NCBI RefSeq assembly: GCF_016056295.1
Contig: NZ_JAECZB010000001.1
Span: 179,421 to 243,420, forward strand
Source: Atlanticothrix silvestris CENA357
GTDB lineage: Bacteria; Cyanobacteriota; Cyanobacteriia; Cyanobacteriales; Nostocaceae
Direction: 5' to 3'
Length of the DNA: 64,000 nt
The translations under genes were made by a program, and so were the position numbers. Below the pieces are notes generated by a model, which had not been told where the DNA came from, did not search any database, and saw only the letters and a program-made list of their open reading frames with translations. Shown here in pieces: positions 54,924-63,990 of the stretch; positions within the stretch are counted from its first letter, which is position 1; every line of letters starts with the position of its first letter.

Positions 54924-57900
54924 ATGTTCACCCACGTCAAGTCCACCATTAGACACATTGCGCCTGATAACTTACGCGGACGTAATTTAATCAAGGTGGT
55001 CTATGTCGTGCTTGAGTCCCAGTACCAAAGCGCATTGTCGCAAGCAGTTCGGAAGATTAATTCTAATCACCCCAACCTGGCGATTGAAATCAGCGGGTAC
55101 TTGATTGAGGAACTCCGCGACCCAGAGAACTATGAAGAGTTCAAACGGGATATGGAGAGCGCAAATATATTTATCGCCTCACTTATTTTCATAGAAGACT
55201 TAGCACAAAAAGTAGTTACAGCAGTTGAACCATATCGCGATCGCTTGGATGTCGCTGTTGTCTTTCCCTCGATGCCAGAAGTAATGCGCCTAAACAAAAT
55301 GGGCAGCTTTTCTCTGGCACAGTTGGGTCAGTCGAAGAGTGTGATCGCCCAATTCATGCGGAAACGCAAAGAAAAATCCGGTGCCGGATTCCAAGATGGG
55401 ATGCTGAAGCTTTTGCGAACGCTACCCCAAGTGCTGAAGTTCCTCCCGATGGACAAAGCACAGGATGCGCGGAATTTCATGCTCAGTTTTCAGTATTGGT
55501 TAGGGGGTTCTCCAGAAAACCTGGAAAACTTCTTGTTGATGCTAGCTGATAAATATGTATTTAAAGATGTAGAGAAACAAAATTTTGCATCTGCAGCATA
55601 TCAAGCGCCAGTGGTTTATCCCGATTTAGGGATTTGGCATCCTTTGGCTCCGAATATGTTTGAGGATGTCAAAGAGTATCTCAATTGGTACACAGCCCGC
55701 AAGGATATCCCTAAAGATCTCAAAGATCCCCTAGCTCCTTGTATTGGATTGGTACTACAACGTACACATCTAGTTACTGGTGATGATGCCCATTATGTGG
55801 CGATCGTGCAGGAGTTGGAATCTTTGGGGGCAAAGGTACTGCCAGTATTCGCTGGTGGTTTGGATTTCTCCAAGCCTGTGGATGCCTACTTTTATGAACC
55901 GAATACTAATACACAGTTAGTAGATGCAGTGATATCACTGACTGGTTTTGCTTTGGTCGGTGGCCCGGCTAGACAAGACCATCCTAAAGCAATTGAATCA
56001 CTTAAACGCTTAAACCGTCCTTACATGGTGGCGTTGCCCTTAGTGTTCCAAACCACAGAAGAGTGGATGGATAGCGATTTAGGGTTACATCCGATTCAAG
56101 TAGCATTGCAAATTGCGATTCCCGAATTAGATGGGGCAATTGAGCCAATTATATTATCAGGTAGAGATGGTACTACAGGCAAAGCGATCGCCCTGCGCGA
56201 TCGAGTTGAAGCGGTAGCCGAACGCGCCTTAAAATGGGCGAACCTCCGCCGCAAACCGAAGCTAGATAAAAAAGTCGCTATTACCGTTTTCAGCTTCCCA
56301 CCAGATAAAGGCAACGTCGGAACCGCCGCTTATTTGGATGTATTCGGTTCCATCTACGAGGTGATGAAAGCCCTCAAAAATAACGGCTACGACTTACCAG
56401 AATTGCCAGAATCCGCCGAAGCGTTGATGCAAGAAGTCATCCATGACGCTCAAGCGCAGTACAACAGCCCAGAACTGAACGTTGCTTACAAAATGTCGGT
56501 TCCTGAGTATGAGGCGCTGACACCCTACTCTCAACGCTTAGAGGAAAACTGGGGCCCACCTCCCGGACATCTCAACAGCGACGGGCAAAATCTGCTGATT
56601 TATGGTAAGCAATTCGGTAATGTCTTCATCGGTGTGCAACCCACATTCGGTTACGAAGGCGACCCGATGCGGTTGTTGTTCTCCCGTTCAGCTAGTCCTC
56701 ACCACGGTTTTGCTGCCTACTACACTTACCTAGAGCAAGTGTGGCAAGCTGATGCTGTACTGCACTTTGGTACTCATGGTTCCTTGGAATTCATGCCCGG
56801 TAAACAGATGGGCATGTCTGGTGATTGTTATCCAGATAACTTGATTGGCTCAATTCCTAACCTGTATTACTACGCAGCTAATAATCCGAGTGAAGCGACA
56901 ATTGCCAAACGCCGGAGTTACGCCGAAACAATTTCTTACTTGACACCGCCGGCAGAAAATGCTGGTTTGTATAAAGGTTTGAAGGAACTCAGTGAATTAA
57001 TTGCTTCCTACCAAACCTTGAAAGATAGTGGACGCGGTGTTTCCATTGTCAATAGCATCATGGATAAATGCCGAATCGTGAATCTGGATAAGGATATTGA
57101 CCTGCCAGAAACCGATGCCAGAGACATGAGTGCTGATGAACGAGATAATATTGTTGGCAACGTCTACCGCAAGTTGATGGAAATTGAGTCGCGGTTATTG
57201 CCTTGTGGTTTGCACGTCATTGGTAAACCGCCAAGTGCAGAAGAAGCGATCGCAACTCTCGTCAATATTGCTAGTCTAGATCGTCAAGAAGAAGGACTTC
57301 AAGGCTTACCGGGAATTATCGCCAACAGTATTGGGCGTAATATTGACGATATTTACCAAAATAGCGATCGAGGCATTTTAGAAGATGTCCAGTTATTGCA
57401 AGATATCACCTTAGCAACACGTACCGCAGTTGGTGCATTAGTGCAAGCACAAACTGATGCTGAAGGACGAGTTTCTTTAGTCTCCCGGTTGAATTTCTTC
57501 AATATGGGTAAAAAAGAACCTTGGGTGGAAGCATTGCATAAAGCAGGTTATCCCAAAGTGGATACTGCTGTGTTGAAACCACTGTTCGAGTATTTGGAAT
57601 TTTGCCTCCAGCAAGTTTGTGCAGATAACGAACTAGGAGCCTTACTCAAAGGCTTAGAAGGCGAGTATGTCCTACCTGGCCCTGGCGGCGATCCCATCCG
57701 CAACCCGGATGTATTGCCTACAGGTAAGAATATCCATGCACTCGATCCGCAATCCATCCCCACAACAGCAGCAGTCCAATCAGCCAAAATCGTCGTAGAT
57801 CGGCTTTTAGCACGTAATAAGGCAGAAAATGATGGAAAATGGCCAGAAACCATCGCCTGTGTCCTCTGGGGAACCGATAACATCAAAACTTACGGCGAAT

Positions 57901-58910
57901 CCCTAGCGCAAATTATGTGGATGGTGGGCGTGCGTCCAGTTCCCGATGCTTTGGGACGGGTGAACAAGTTGGAGTTAATATCTTTAGAAGAGTTGGGACG
58001 ACCCAGAATTGATGTGGTAATCAACTGTTCTGGTGTATTCCGCGACTTGTTCATTAACCAGATGAACCTCCTAGACCAAGGGGTGAAGATGGCAGCTGAA
58101 GCGGATGAACCTTTAGAAATGAACTTTGTTCGCAAACATGCTTTGCAGCAAGCCGAAGACATGGGAATTAATCTGCGTCAAGCAGCAACGCGCGTTTTCT
58201 CCAATGCTTCTGGTTCTTACTCGTCAAATATCAACTTGGCGGTAGAAAACAGTACTTGGGATAGTGAAGCCGAGTTGCAAGAAATGTACTTGAAGCGGAA
58301 ATCATTCGCCTTCAATTCCGATAACCCCGGTATGATGGACGAATCCCGGCAGATTTTTGAAAGTACATTAAAAACTGCTGATGCAACTTTCCAAAATCTC
58401 GATTCTTCCGAGATTAGCTTAACGGACGTTTCTCACTACTTTGATTCAGATCCCACCAAGCTTGTGGCAAGTCTGCGTGGTGATGGCAAGAAACCAGCAT
58501 CTTATATTGCAGATACAACCACAGCTAACGCCCAAGTGCGGACATTATCAGAAACCGTGCGTTTGGATGCGCGTACCAAATTATTAAATCCCAAATGGTA
58601 CGAAGGTATGCTGTCTCACGGTTACGAAGGTGTGCGCGAACTCTCCAAGCGGTTGGTGAATACAACAGGTTGGAGTGCGACAGCCGGCGCTGTAGATAAC
58701 TGGATTTATGAGGATACTAACGAAACCTTCATTAAAGATGAAGAAATGCAGAAACGGTTGTTGAACCTTAATCCCCATTCTTTCCGCAAGATTGTATCAA
58801 CTTTGTTGGAAGTAAATGGACGCGGTTATTGGGAGACTAGCGAGGATAATTTAGATCGTCTGCGCGAGTTGTACCAAGAAGTTGAAGACCGGATTGAAGG
58901 GATAGACTAG
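54924..58910 (+). CDS. chlH: Magnesium chelatase subunit H
   Basis: 1328 residues, the usual ChlH length. ChlH binds protoporphyrin IX and is the catalytic part of the ChlH-ChlI-ChlD complex that inserts Mg2+, the first committed step of chlorophyll synthesis. CobN/ChlH fold features: [19 protein letters not shown] at the start, a metal/porphyrin region with [20 protein letters not shown] and a C-terminal [19 protein letters not shown]. The start has a very good site, AAAGGAGCCGAGGAAGC. chlI and chlD are not here. A terminator (58920-58944) follows. Confidence 0.98.
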   Translation: MFTHVKSTIRHIAPDNLRGRNLIKVVYVVLESQYQSALSQAVRKINSNHPNLAIEISGYLIEELRDPENYEEFKRDMESANIFIASLIFIEDLAQKVVTAVEPYRDRLDVAVVFPSMPEVMRLNKMGSFSLAQLGQSKSVIAQFMRKRKEKSGAGFQDGMLKLLRTLPQVLKFLPMDKAQDARNFMLSFQYWLGGSPENLENFLLMLADKYVFKDVEKQNFASAAYQAPVVYPDLGIWHPLAPNMFEDVKEYLNWYTARKDIPKDLKDPLAPCIGLVLQRTHLVTGDDAHYVAIVQELESLGAKVLPVFAGGLDFSKPVDAYFYEPNTNTQLVDAVISLTGFALVGGPARQDHPKAIESLKRLNRPYMVALPLVFQTTEEWMDSDLGLHPIQVALQIAIPELDGAIEPIILSGRDGTTGKAIALRDRVEAVAERALKWANLRRKPKLDKKVAITVFSFPPDKGNVGTAAYLDVFGSIYEVMKALKNNGYDLPELPESAEALMQEVIHDAQAQYNSPELNVAYKMSVPEYEALTPYSQRLEENWGPPPGHLNSDGQNLLIYGKQFGNVFIGVQPTFGYEGDPMRLLFSRSASPHHGFAAYYTYLEQVWQADAVLHFGTHGSLEFMPGKQMGMSGDCYPDNLIGSIPNLYYYAANNPSEATIAKRRSYAETISYLTPPAENAGLYKGLKELSELIASYQTLKDSGRGVSIVNSIMDKCRIVNLDKDIDLPETDARDMSADERDNIVGNVYRKLMEIESRLLPCGLHVIGKPPSAEEAIATLVNIASLDRQEEGLQGLPGIIANSIGRNIDDIYQNSDRGILEDVQLLQDITLATRTAVGALVQAQTDAEGRVSLVSRLNFFNMGKKEPWVEALHKAGYPKVDTAVLKPLFEYLEFCLQQVCADNELGALLKGLEGEYVLPGPGGDPIRNPDVLPTGKNIHALDPQSIPTTAAVQSAKIVVDRLLARNKAENDGKWPETIACVLWGTDNIKTYGESLAQIMWMVGVRPVPDALGRVNKLELISLEELGRPRIDVVINCSGVFRDLFINQMNLLDQGVKMAAEADEPLEMNFVRKHALQQAEDMGINLRQAATRVFSNASGSYSSNINLAVENSTWDSEAELQEMYLKRKSFAFNSDNPGMMDESRQIFESTLKTADATFQNLDSSEISLTDVSHYFDSDPTKLVASLRGDGKKPASYIADTTTANAQVRTLSETVRLDARTKLLNPKWYEGMLSHGYEGVRELSKRLVNTTGWSATAGAVDNWIYEDTNETFIKDEEMQKRLLNLNPHSFRKIVSTLLEVNGRGYWETSEDNLDRLRELYQEVEDRIEGID

Positions 58911-58919
58911 GATTACATG

Positions 58920-58944
58920 GGCAGGCTTTATGCCTGCCTTAACT
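58920..58944 (+). terminator. Intrinsic terminator after chlH
   Basis: GGCAGGC-TTTAT-GCCTGCC followed by TTAACTTTT, beginning ten bases after the chlH stop; a good rho-independent hairpin with an interrupted T-tract. It separates chlH from the accessory Uma2 gene. Confidence 0.8.
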
Positions 58945-58958
58945 TTTCAATCTGAAAT

Positions 58959-59540
58959 ATGACTATGAATGCTTTAACGGTCAACCTTCAATCAGTATTG
59001 GAACTGACAGATGAGCAGTTTTTTAATCTATGTCAGGCAAACCGTGACTTAAGGTTTGAACGCACTGCAACCGGAGAATTAATTATCATGCCACCTACAG
59101 GGGGAGAAACCGGAAATAAGAATGCCAGAATCACTCAACAATTAATGAATTGGACGGATGCTGATGGTACTGGCATCGCTTTTGATTCTTCTACTTGTTT
59201 TAAATTACCTAATGGTGCAGCTCGTTCACCTGATGCTTCTTGGATAAAGTTAGAACGATGGGATGCTTTAACTGAAGAAGAAAAACAAAAGTTTCCTCCA
59301 ATTTGTCCTGATTTTGTTGTTGAGTTACTTTCACCAAGTGATAGTTTGAAAGTTGCACAGGATAAGATGAGGGAATACATAGATAATGATGTGCGTTTGG
59401 GTTGGTTAATTAATCGCAAATCGCGGCAAGTGGAGATTTATCGGCAAGGACAAGAGGTTGAGGTGTTGGAATCGCCTGTTACCTTGTCAGGAGAAGATGT
59501 TTTACAGGGTTTTATTTTAAACCTTGAGGCGATTTGGTAA
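58959..59540 (+). CDS. Uma2 family endonuclease, copy 1
   Basis: 193 residues. The Uma2 (DUF820) fold is a restriction-endonuclease-like domain very expanded in cyanobacteria. Motifs: ELTDEQFFNLCQANRDLRFE, IIMPPTGGETGNKNA, RSPDASWIKLERWDALTEEE, the nuclease core PDFVVELLSPSD with an Asp, Glu and downstream Lys (KMREY), and LGWLINRKSRQVEIYR. Role unknown. Close relative of the gene at 61768, about 2.2 kb downstream, with the DUF262 gene between them. Confidence 0.9.
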   Translation: MTMNALTVNLQSVLELTDEQFFNLCQANRDLRFERTATGELIIMPPTGGETGNKNARITQQLMNWTDADGTGIAFDSSTCFKLPNGAARSPDASWIKLERWDALTEEEKQKFPPICPDFVVELLSPSDSLKVAQDKMREYIDNDVRLGWLINRKSRQVEIYRQGQEVEVLESPVTLSGEDVLQGFILNLEAIW

Positions 59541-59584
59541 CTGAAATAAAAAATGTATTGCAAACTAAAAAATAATAAAACAGT

Positions 59585-61387
59585 ATGAGTATTACACCCA
59601 AAGGGATAAGTATATTGGAATTATATCGTCTTTATAGAGAAAATAATCTTATTGTAAATCGTAGATACCAACGTAAACTTGTATGGGCGAAAACAGAGAA
59701 AGCATCTTTAATAGAAAGCATACTTTTAAAATATCCTATTCCACTAATTTTATTTGGCAAATTTAAAAAAGATGGGAAGGATATGTATGAAATCATTGAC
59801 GGAATGCAACGATTAAATGCCATTTTTTGCTTTATCGAAAACCAATTTTCAATTGATGGTAAGTTTTTTGATGTTACAAAGCATCCATTAGCTAATGAGC
59901 TAAGTAATCAGGGAGTATTTAAACCAATAGAAACAAGCATAGAAAATTTATTAAATGCTCAAGAATGTATAGATTTTTTAGAATATTCATTAGCCGTTAC
60001 TATCTATGAGGCTAACAGTAATAAAGAAATTGAAGATGTATTTAATAGAATTAATTCCAATGGAAAACATTTATCTGCTCAAGAGGTAAGATCAGCTGGA
60101 GTTACTAGCAATTTTGCAGAATTAGTTAGATTATTAGCTTGTGAAATTCGAGGTGATGTATCAAGAGAAATTGTTCCTCTTTCAGAAATGCCTGAGATTA
60201 GTATTGATTCTAAATCTATTAATTTAGGATATGGAGTCCTTGCAGAAGATACATTCTGGTGTCGTCAAGGTATTATAAGTAACTCTGATTTGCGGGAGAG
60301 TGCAGATGAACAATTGTTAGCAGACATAATACTTTCTATAGCTTTAGGAAAACCTTTTCCAGCAAGAAAAGAAAACTTTGATAATTATTATGGCAAGGGA
60401 GACGTAGATAAATCAGATGAAATAGAATTAGCTGTTACACGATATGGAACAGATAACCTTAAAGAAGATATTAAAGCGATACTATCGCAGATAAAAAATG
60501 CTGTAAATTCAGTCTCATTAACAGACTCAGGAAATGATAAAAACTTCCTCAGAAGGATTCTTAGTCGTGATGGAGGAGTTAGCAATCCAGTTAAGGAGCC
60601 GTTTTATACATTATTTATGGCTTTTTACGATCTAATTATTCAAGAATCTAAAGAACCTTTTGATTATCAGGCAATTTTTAATGCGGTAATGGGACTTATG
60701 ACAAAAATAGAAGTAAGTGCTAGTATTACAGCAGATAAAAGAACAAGAAATATTGGTCTTACGAAAGGACTAATTCAAAATTATTTTAAATTATCAACAT
60801 CAACAACTCGTAGTAGTGGTTCTTATGCCATAGACTTGGAGAACTATTTAAGACGCTCTAAAACAGAAGCACCAAATTATGATTTTAAACAAGGATTATT
60901 ATCATTAAACCGTTCTAATCGAAGTTTCGATAACAATTGTTTTGAAAAAATTTGTCAAAATATTGCGGCAATAGCAAATCTAGGCAAAGGAAAAAGAGGA
61001 TATATATTTTTGGGAATATCTGACAAAGAAAAAGATACTGAACTTATTGAAGCACTTGATCAAATATCTGCACCTAGATTTTTCCCATTCGGTATTGTTG
61101 GAATAGAAAGAGAGGCTAAAATTCAAAGCATAACGCCCGATCAATATATACTAAATATTAGTCGAAAAATTAGGGATTCTAAATTACCAGAATGGCTAAA
61201 AACCTGCGTTAATACAGCATTAACACCCATAACATATCATAATCACACAGTATTAATGATTGAAATACAAGCAGGAAAAGAGCCTGTATGGTATGAAAAT
61301 AAGCTCTATATAAGAGATGGACATGAAAAACAACCTCAAGAGTTATCTGGTGAAAAAATTAGTGCGGTATATAACTTGTTTCAATAG
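59585..61387 (+). CDS. DUF262 - AlbA_2 fusion protein
   Basis: 600 residues. N-terminal DUF262 (the GmrS/ParB-like domain): RRYQRKLVWAKTEKASLIES at 27-46 and IDGMQRLNAIFCF, where the DGQ(Q)R motif reads DGMQR (Asp72-Arg76); DUF262 proteins use NTP hydrolysis or nicking in type IV restriction and related defence. Residues about 80-400 are a helical region. From about 432 the sequence (YDFKQGLLSL, FEKICQNIAAIANLGKGKRG, YIFLGISDKE) matches AlbA_2, a Schlafen-type DNA/RNA-binding domain, ending at YNLFQ. The HNH-nuclease DUF1524 normally paired with DUF262 in GmrD is missing. The gene is AT-rich compared with neighbours, suggesting acquisition. An alternative is a stand-alone regulator. Confidence 0.8.
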   Translation: MSITPKGISILELYRLYRENNLIVNRRYQRKLVWAKTEKASLIESILLKYPIPLILFGKFKKDGKDMYEIIDGMQRLNAIFCFIENQFSIDGKFFDVTKHPLANELSNQGVFKPIETSIENLLNAQECIDFLEYSLAVTIYEANSNKEIEDVFNRINSNGKHLSAQEVRSAGVTSNFAELVRLLACEIRGDVSREIVPLSEMPEISIDSKSINLGYGVLAEDTFWCRQGIISNSDLRESADEQLLADIILSIALGKPFPARKENFDNYYGKGDVDKSDEIELAVTRYGTDNLKEDIKAILSQIKNAVNSVSLTDSGNDKNFLRRILSRDGGVSNPVKEPFYTLFMAFYDLIIQESKEPFDYQAIFNAVMGLMTKIEVSASITADKRTRNIGLTKGLIQNYFKLSTSTTRSSGSYAIDLENYLRRSKTEAPNYDFKQGLLSLNRSNRSFDNNCFEKICQNIAAIANLGKGKRGYIFLGISDKEKDTELIEALDQISAPRFFPFGIVGIEREAKIQSITPDQYILNISRKIRDSKLPEWLKTCVNTALTPITYHNHTVLMIEIQAGKEPVWYENKLYIRDGHEKQPQELSGEKISAVYNLFQ

Positions 61388-61439
61388 AAAAATATTATTG
61401 GCAACTTCGTAAGATTGGGAATTTAAAGCCTAAATAAAA

Positions 61440-61720
61440 CGATATCTTCGGTGAGCTTCGCTAACGCACTCACTCATCCAAACAGGCGATGTCTAACGAC
61501 AAGCCGCTACGCGTCTACGCTTTATTTTTGAGATTTTCTGTAAGGCGATCGCACTCACTCTTCCACAACAGCGATCGCTTTACTTTTGAGGTTTTCTGAA
61601 AGGCGATCACTCTACTCTTTCACAACAGGCGATCGCTTTGCTTTTGAGGTTTTCTGTAAGGCGATCGCCTAAAATGACATCATACAATCAGCGATCGCTT
61701 TGGTAATGGGGGAGTGCGAT
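61440..61720. repeat. Array of GCGATCGC-containing repeats
   Basis: Three tandem units of the form TTTTGAGRTTTTCTGTAAGG followed by GCGATCGC or a one-base variant (61525-61552, 61582-61610, 61641-61669), with ACTCTTYCACAACAGGCGAT between them, and GCGATGTCTAACGAC at 61488. No coding frame of note. It fills the 380-bp gap between the DUF262 gene and Uma2 copy 2. Confidence 0.8.
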
Positions 61721-61767
61721 CGCTTCTATATTAAATTTTATGGGAATATTCAAGTTTAATTTTTTTT

Positions 61768-62343
61768 ATGGATGCGTTAACTATTAACTTTGCTCCTGTT
61801 ATTCAAATAACAGATGAGCAATTCTTCCAGTTATGTCAGATAAATGAATTAATCAGATTTGAGCGTAATGCTGATGGCACATTGCTACTAATGCCTTTAG
61901 TAGGAGGCTTAACCAGCAACCGCAATGCTAATTTAACTGCTCAACTTGGAGTGTGGAATCGTGATGAGTCACTAGGTATAGCTTTTAGTTCTTCGGTTGG
62001 GTTTATTTTACCAAATGGGGCAGTGCGATCGCCTGATGCATCTTGGTTAAAACGTGACAGATGGGATTGTCTCACACAGGAGCAAAAAGAGAGATTTCCG
62101 CCTGTATGTCCTGATTTTGTAGTGGAATTGCGTTCTGATACTGATTGTTTAATAAGGCTACAAAATAAAATGCAAGAGTACCGAGACAACGGTACTAGAT
62201 TAGGTTGGTTAATTGATTTAGAAATTCGGCAAGTAGAAATTTATCGCTTTGGTAGAGATGTTGAAGTGCTGCAATCTCCTGATACTTTATCAGGAGAAGA
62301 TGTGTTACCGCAATTTGTGCTTAATCTTAAAGGTATCTGGTGA
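61768..62343 (+). CDS. Uma2 family endonuclease, copy 2
   Basis: 191 residues. Same arrangement as the copy at 58959: QITDEQFFQLCQINELIRFE, LLMPLVGGLTSNRNA, RSPDASWLKRDRWDCL, nuclease core PDFVVELRSDTD and LGWLIDLEIRQVEIYR. The residues that follow (CLIRLQNKMQEYRDNG) keep the Lys of the family. The two copies are clearly paralogous, with about half of the residues in visible stretches the same. The function is unknown. Confidence 0.88.
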   Translation: MDALTINFAPVIQITDEQFFQLCQINELIRFERNADGTLLLMPLVGGLTSNRNANLTAQLGVWNRDESLGIAFSSSVGFILPNGAVRSPDASWLKRDRWDCLTQEQKERFPPVCPDFVVELRSDTDCLIRLQNKMQEYRDNGTRLGWLIDLEIRQVEIYRFGRDVEVLQSPDTLSGEDVLPQFVLNLKGIW

Positions 62344-62395
62344 ATTGATTAAAATACGAAATGCGTTAGCGTAGCTCACCATAGGTATCGCATTG

Positions 62396-62423
62396 TTTTT
62401 GAGATTTTCTGCAAGGCGATCGC
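62396..62423. repeat. Single copy of the TTTTGAGATTTTCTGC repeat
   Basis: TTTTTGAGATTTTCTGCAAG followed by GCGATCGC, the same unit as in the arrays at 61440 and 63063, 53 bases after the Uma2 copy 2 stop. Confidence 0.7.
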
Positions 62424-62486
62424 TCCCTGAAGTATGCGAAGTGCGATTTCAGTTATCATAAGCATTTCAGGTAAAAATCATAAGTT

Positions 62487-62753
62487 GTGAGCCAACAAGA
62501 CAAACTCCTAGCTAAAATTTTATTGGGTACATCTGATGCAAACATTTCATTTACCCAATTACGTCAACTGTTATGTGATTTAGGGTTTGATGAACGTATT
62601 CGCGGAAGTCACCATATTTTTACCCAAGAGGGAATAGAAGAAATTCTTAATTTACAACCTAAAGGTTCTCAAGCCAAAGCGTATCAAGCTAAACAAGTTC
62701 GTGCAGTAATTCTTAAATACCAATTAGGAGGTCAAGATGACACTTCATTATGA
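62487..62753 (+). CDS. hicA: HicA-type toxin
   Basis: 88 residues with GTG start at 62487. The fold ISFTQLRQLLCDLGFDERIR then GSHHIFTQEG has the catalytic-type His (His42 or His43) of HicA followed by a strand and a helix (KAYQAKQVRAVILKY). A Ser-His-His replaces the usual Gly-Lys-His. It belongs to the HicA toxin family on the basis of layout and its hicB partner, which it overlaps by 17 bases. The toxin-first order is the classical one. Confidence 0.82.
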   Translation: MSQQDKLLAKILLGTSDANISFTQLRQLLCDLGFDERIRGSHHIFTQEGIEEILNLQPKGSQAKAYQAKQVRAVILKYQLGGQDDTSL

Positions 62754-62949
62754 AATAATTCTCTATTGGAGTGAAGAAGACCAAGCATTTATTGCCGAAG
62801 TACCAGAATTACCTGGATGTGTTGCTGATGGTGAAACTTATATTAAAGCACTGCAAAATGTAGAAATTATTATGCAGGAATGGATTGAAACTGCTCAAGA
62901 ACTAGGTCGTTCAATTCCTCAAGCAAGACAACGTTTGATCTCTGCCTAA
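62737..62949 (+). CDS. hicB: HicB-type antitoxin
   Basis: 70 residues with the HicB core: LHYEIILYWSEEDQAFIAEV, ELPGCVADGETYIKALQNVE and a helix ending MQEWIETAQELGRSIPQ. It lacks a DNA-binding domain. An AGGAGG inside the hicA end lies seven bases before its ATG, so it is translated independently as well as by coupling. It is more canonical than the antitoxin at 20187. Confidence 0.9.
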   Translation: MTLHYEIILYWSEEDQAFIAEVPELPGCVADGETYIKALQNVEIIMQEWIETAQELGRSIPQARQRLISA

Positions 62950-62968
62950 TTTATGATAATACAAAGCG

Positions 62969-63058
62969 CGATGTCTAACGACAAGCCCTTCGGGTTCGAC
63001 AGTTCGCAACCGACGGAAACCGCCAGGATTGCGACTGCCTCACCGCTATGCGTCTACC
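62969..63058. repeat. 90-bp structured repeat, first copy
   Basis: GCGATGTCTAACGACAAGCC, CTTCGGGTTCGACAGTTCGC, then the GACGGAAACCG element and GATTGCGACTGCCTCACCGC. It is almost the same as the copy at 63167-63258 with four to five changes, two of which weaken the hairpin. Confidence 0.8.
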
Positions 63059-63062
63059 CTTT

Positions 63063-63148
63063 GTTTTTAAGGTTTTCTGTAAGGCGATCGCACACTCTTA
63101 CACAACAGACACTTGCCTTAATGTTGAGGTTTTCTGCAAAGCGATCGC
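63063..63148. repeat. Two further TTTTGAGGTTTTCTG units
   Basis: Units at 63063-63091 (GTTTTTAAGGTTTTCTGTAA, variant) and 63122-63148 (TGTTGAGGTTTTCTGCAAAG), both followed by GCGATCGC. They alternate with ACTCTTACACAACA spacers. Confidence 0.7.
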
Positions 63149-63165
63149 ACTCACTCTTCCACAAT

Positions 63166-63258
63166 AGGCGATGTCTAACGACAAGCCCTTCGGGTTCGGC
63201 AGTTCGCAACCGACGGAAACCGTCAGGATTGCGACTGCCTCACCGCTACGCGTCTACG
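63166..63258. repeat. 93-bp structured repeat, second copy with a long hairpin
   Basis: Near copy of 62969-63058. Between 63198 and 63239 GGCAG-TTCGCAA-CC-GACGG and CCGTC-AGG-ATTGCGA-CTGCC pair through nearly their whole length around an AAA loop. A short CCCTTCGGGT hairpin precedes it. The last unit TTTTTGAGATTTTCTGTAAG is at 63265-63292. Confidence 0.75.
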
Positions 63259-63454
63259 TTTTATTTTTGAGATTTTCTGTAAGGCAATCGCTCACTCTTG
63301 GACAACATGCGATCGCATTTATAGCAATTCTCGATTAGGTGCAGTAAAGTTTTGACCTATCTCCTTTTAGGAGATAGGCTTTGAGTGTTACTCCCCTTAC
63401 TTTCTAGGGAAGGGGCTGCGGGTTAGGTCTGCATTCCATGCAATTAAGAAATGC

Positions 63455-63715
63455 TTACATAGGATTATAATCTTGTTGATTAGCGATATCCATTGGAGGT
63501 CGATCGCTACTCCATGCCCACCAAACAAAACCACAGTTACAGCTGTAGAACTCTTGCCATTTGCGACGATGATCTTCTGTCATCACAGGCGATCGCCGAT
63601 TGATCCAAACTTGCAGAGCTTCTAGGCTACTTGAGTGACATTTAGGACAGCAGAATTTATCAGCGTGAACTGCCTCGTTTGTCCATTTAGGTGGGATGGG
63701 AGCAAAAGCGTCCAT
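63455..63715 (-). CDS. Small zinc-binding protein
   Basis: 86 residues with CCPKC at 22-26 and CNCGFVW near 58-64, giving one zinc site; Trp-rich C-terminal half. ATG at 63715. It resembles small conserved Nostoc proteins of unknown function. On the opposite strand to the hic and Uma2 genes. Confidence 0.72.
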   Translation of the reverse strand: MDAFAPIPPKWTNEAVHADKFCCPKCHSSSLEALQVWINRRSPVMTEDHRRKWQEFYSCNCGFVWWAWSSDRPPMDIANQQDYNPM

Positions 63716-63839
63716 GTAGTTAAAAATATAGTCTTAATGGTTATTCAAAACTTTGAGGCTTTGAACTTGGAATAAATGGGTACCATAGAATCCCACTACA
63801 CAATCAAACTGCTCAAAGATTAGCACAAAAGGGGAATAG

Positions 63840-63990
63840 AAAATAGGGCATGGGGCATTGGGAAGAAGGGGTAAGGGGGAAGGAAGGGTTAAAGGGTTTG
63901 TTTCTTCATCCTTTACCCTTTTCCCCCCTCTTCTTACTCCCCCTGCTCCGGTTGTTGAGCGTAGTCGAAACACTGCTTCCCCTGCTTCTT
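63840..63990. repeat. Dispersed intergenic repeat, copy 4 (reverse orientation)
   Basis: AGGGCATGGGGCATTGGGAA, GGGTAAGGGGGAAGGAAGGG, then TTTCTTCATCCTTTACCCTT and a TTACTCCCCCTGCTCC end. It is the reverse-orientation form of the unit at 3133, as is the copy at 28287. A 79-codon frame through it on the minus strand is not a gene. Confidence 0.7.

Noticed and set aside
62953-63270. 105-codon frame after hicB
   Set aside because: It translates the tandem 90-bp repeats; the repeated protein pattern mirrors the DNA repeats.
61440-63300. Possible CRISPR array
   Set aside because: Units are about 28 bases, but gaps are unequal, the gap sequences are themselves repeated, genes lie between them and no cas gene is present.
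63734-63973. 79-codon minus-strand frame near the right edge
   Set aside because: It translates the dispersed purine/pyrimidine repeat and is Pro/Leu-rich, so it is not a gene.
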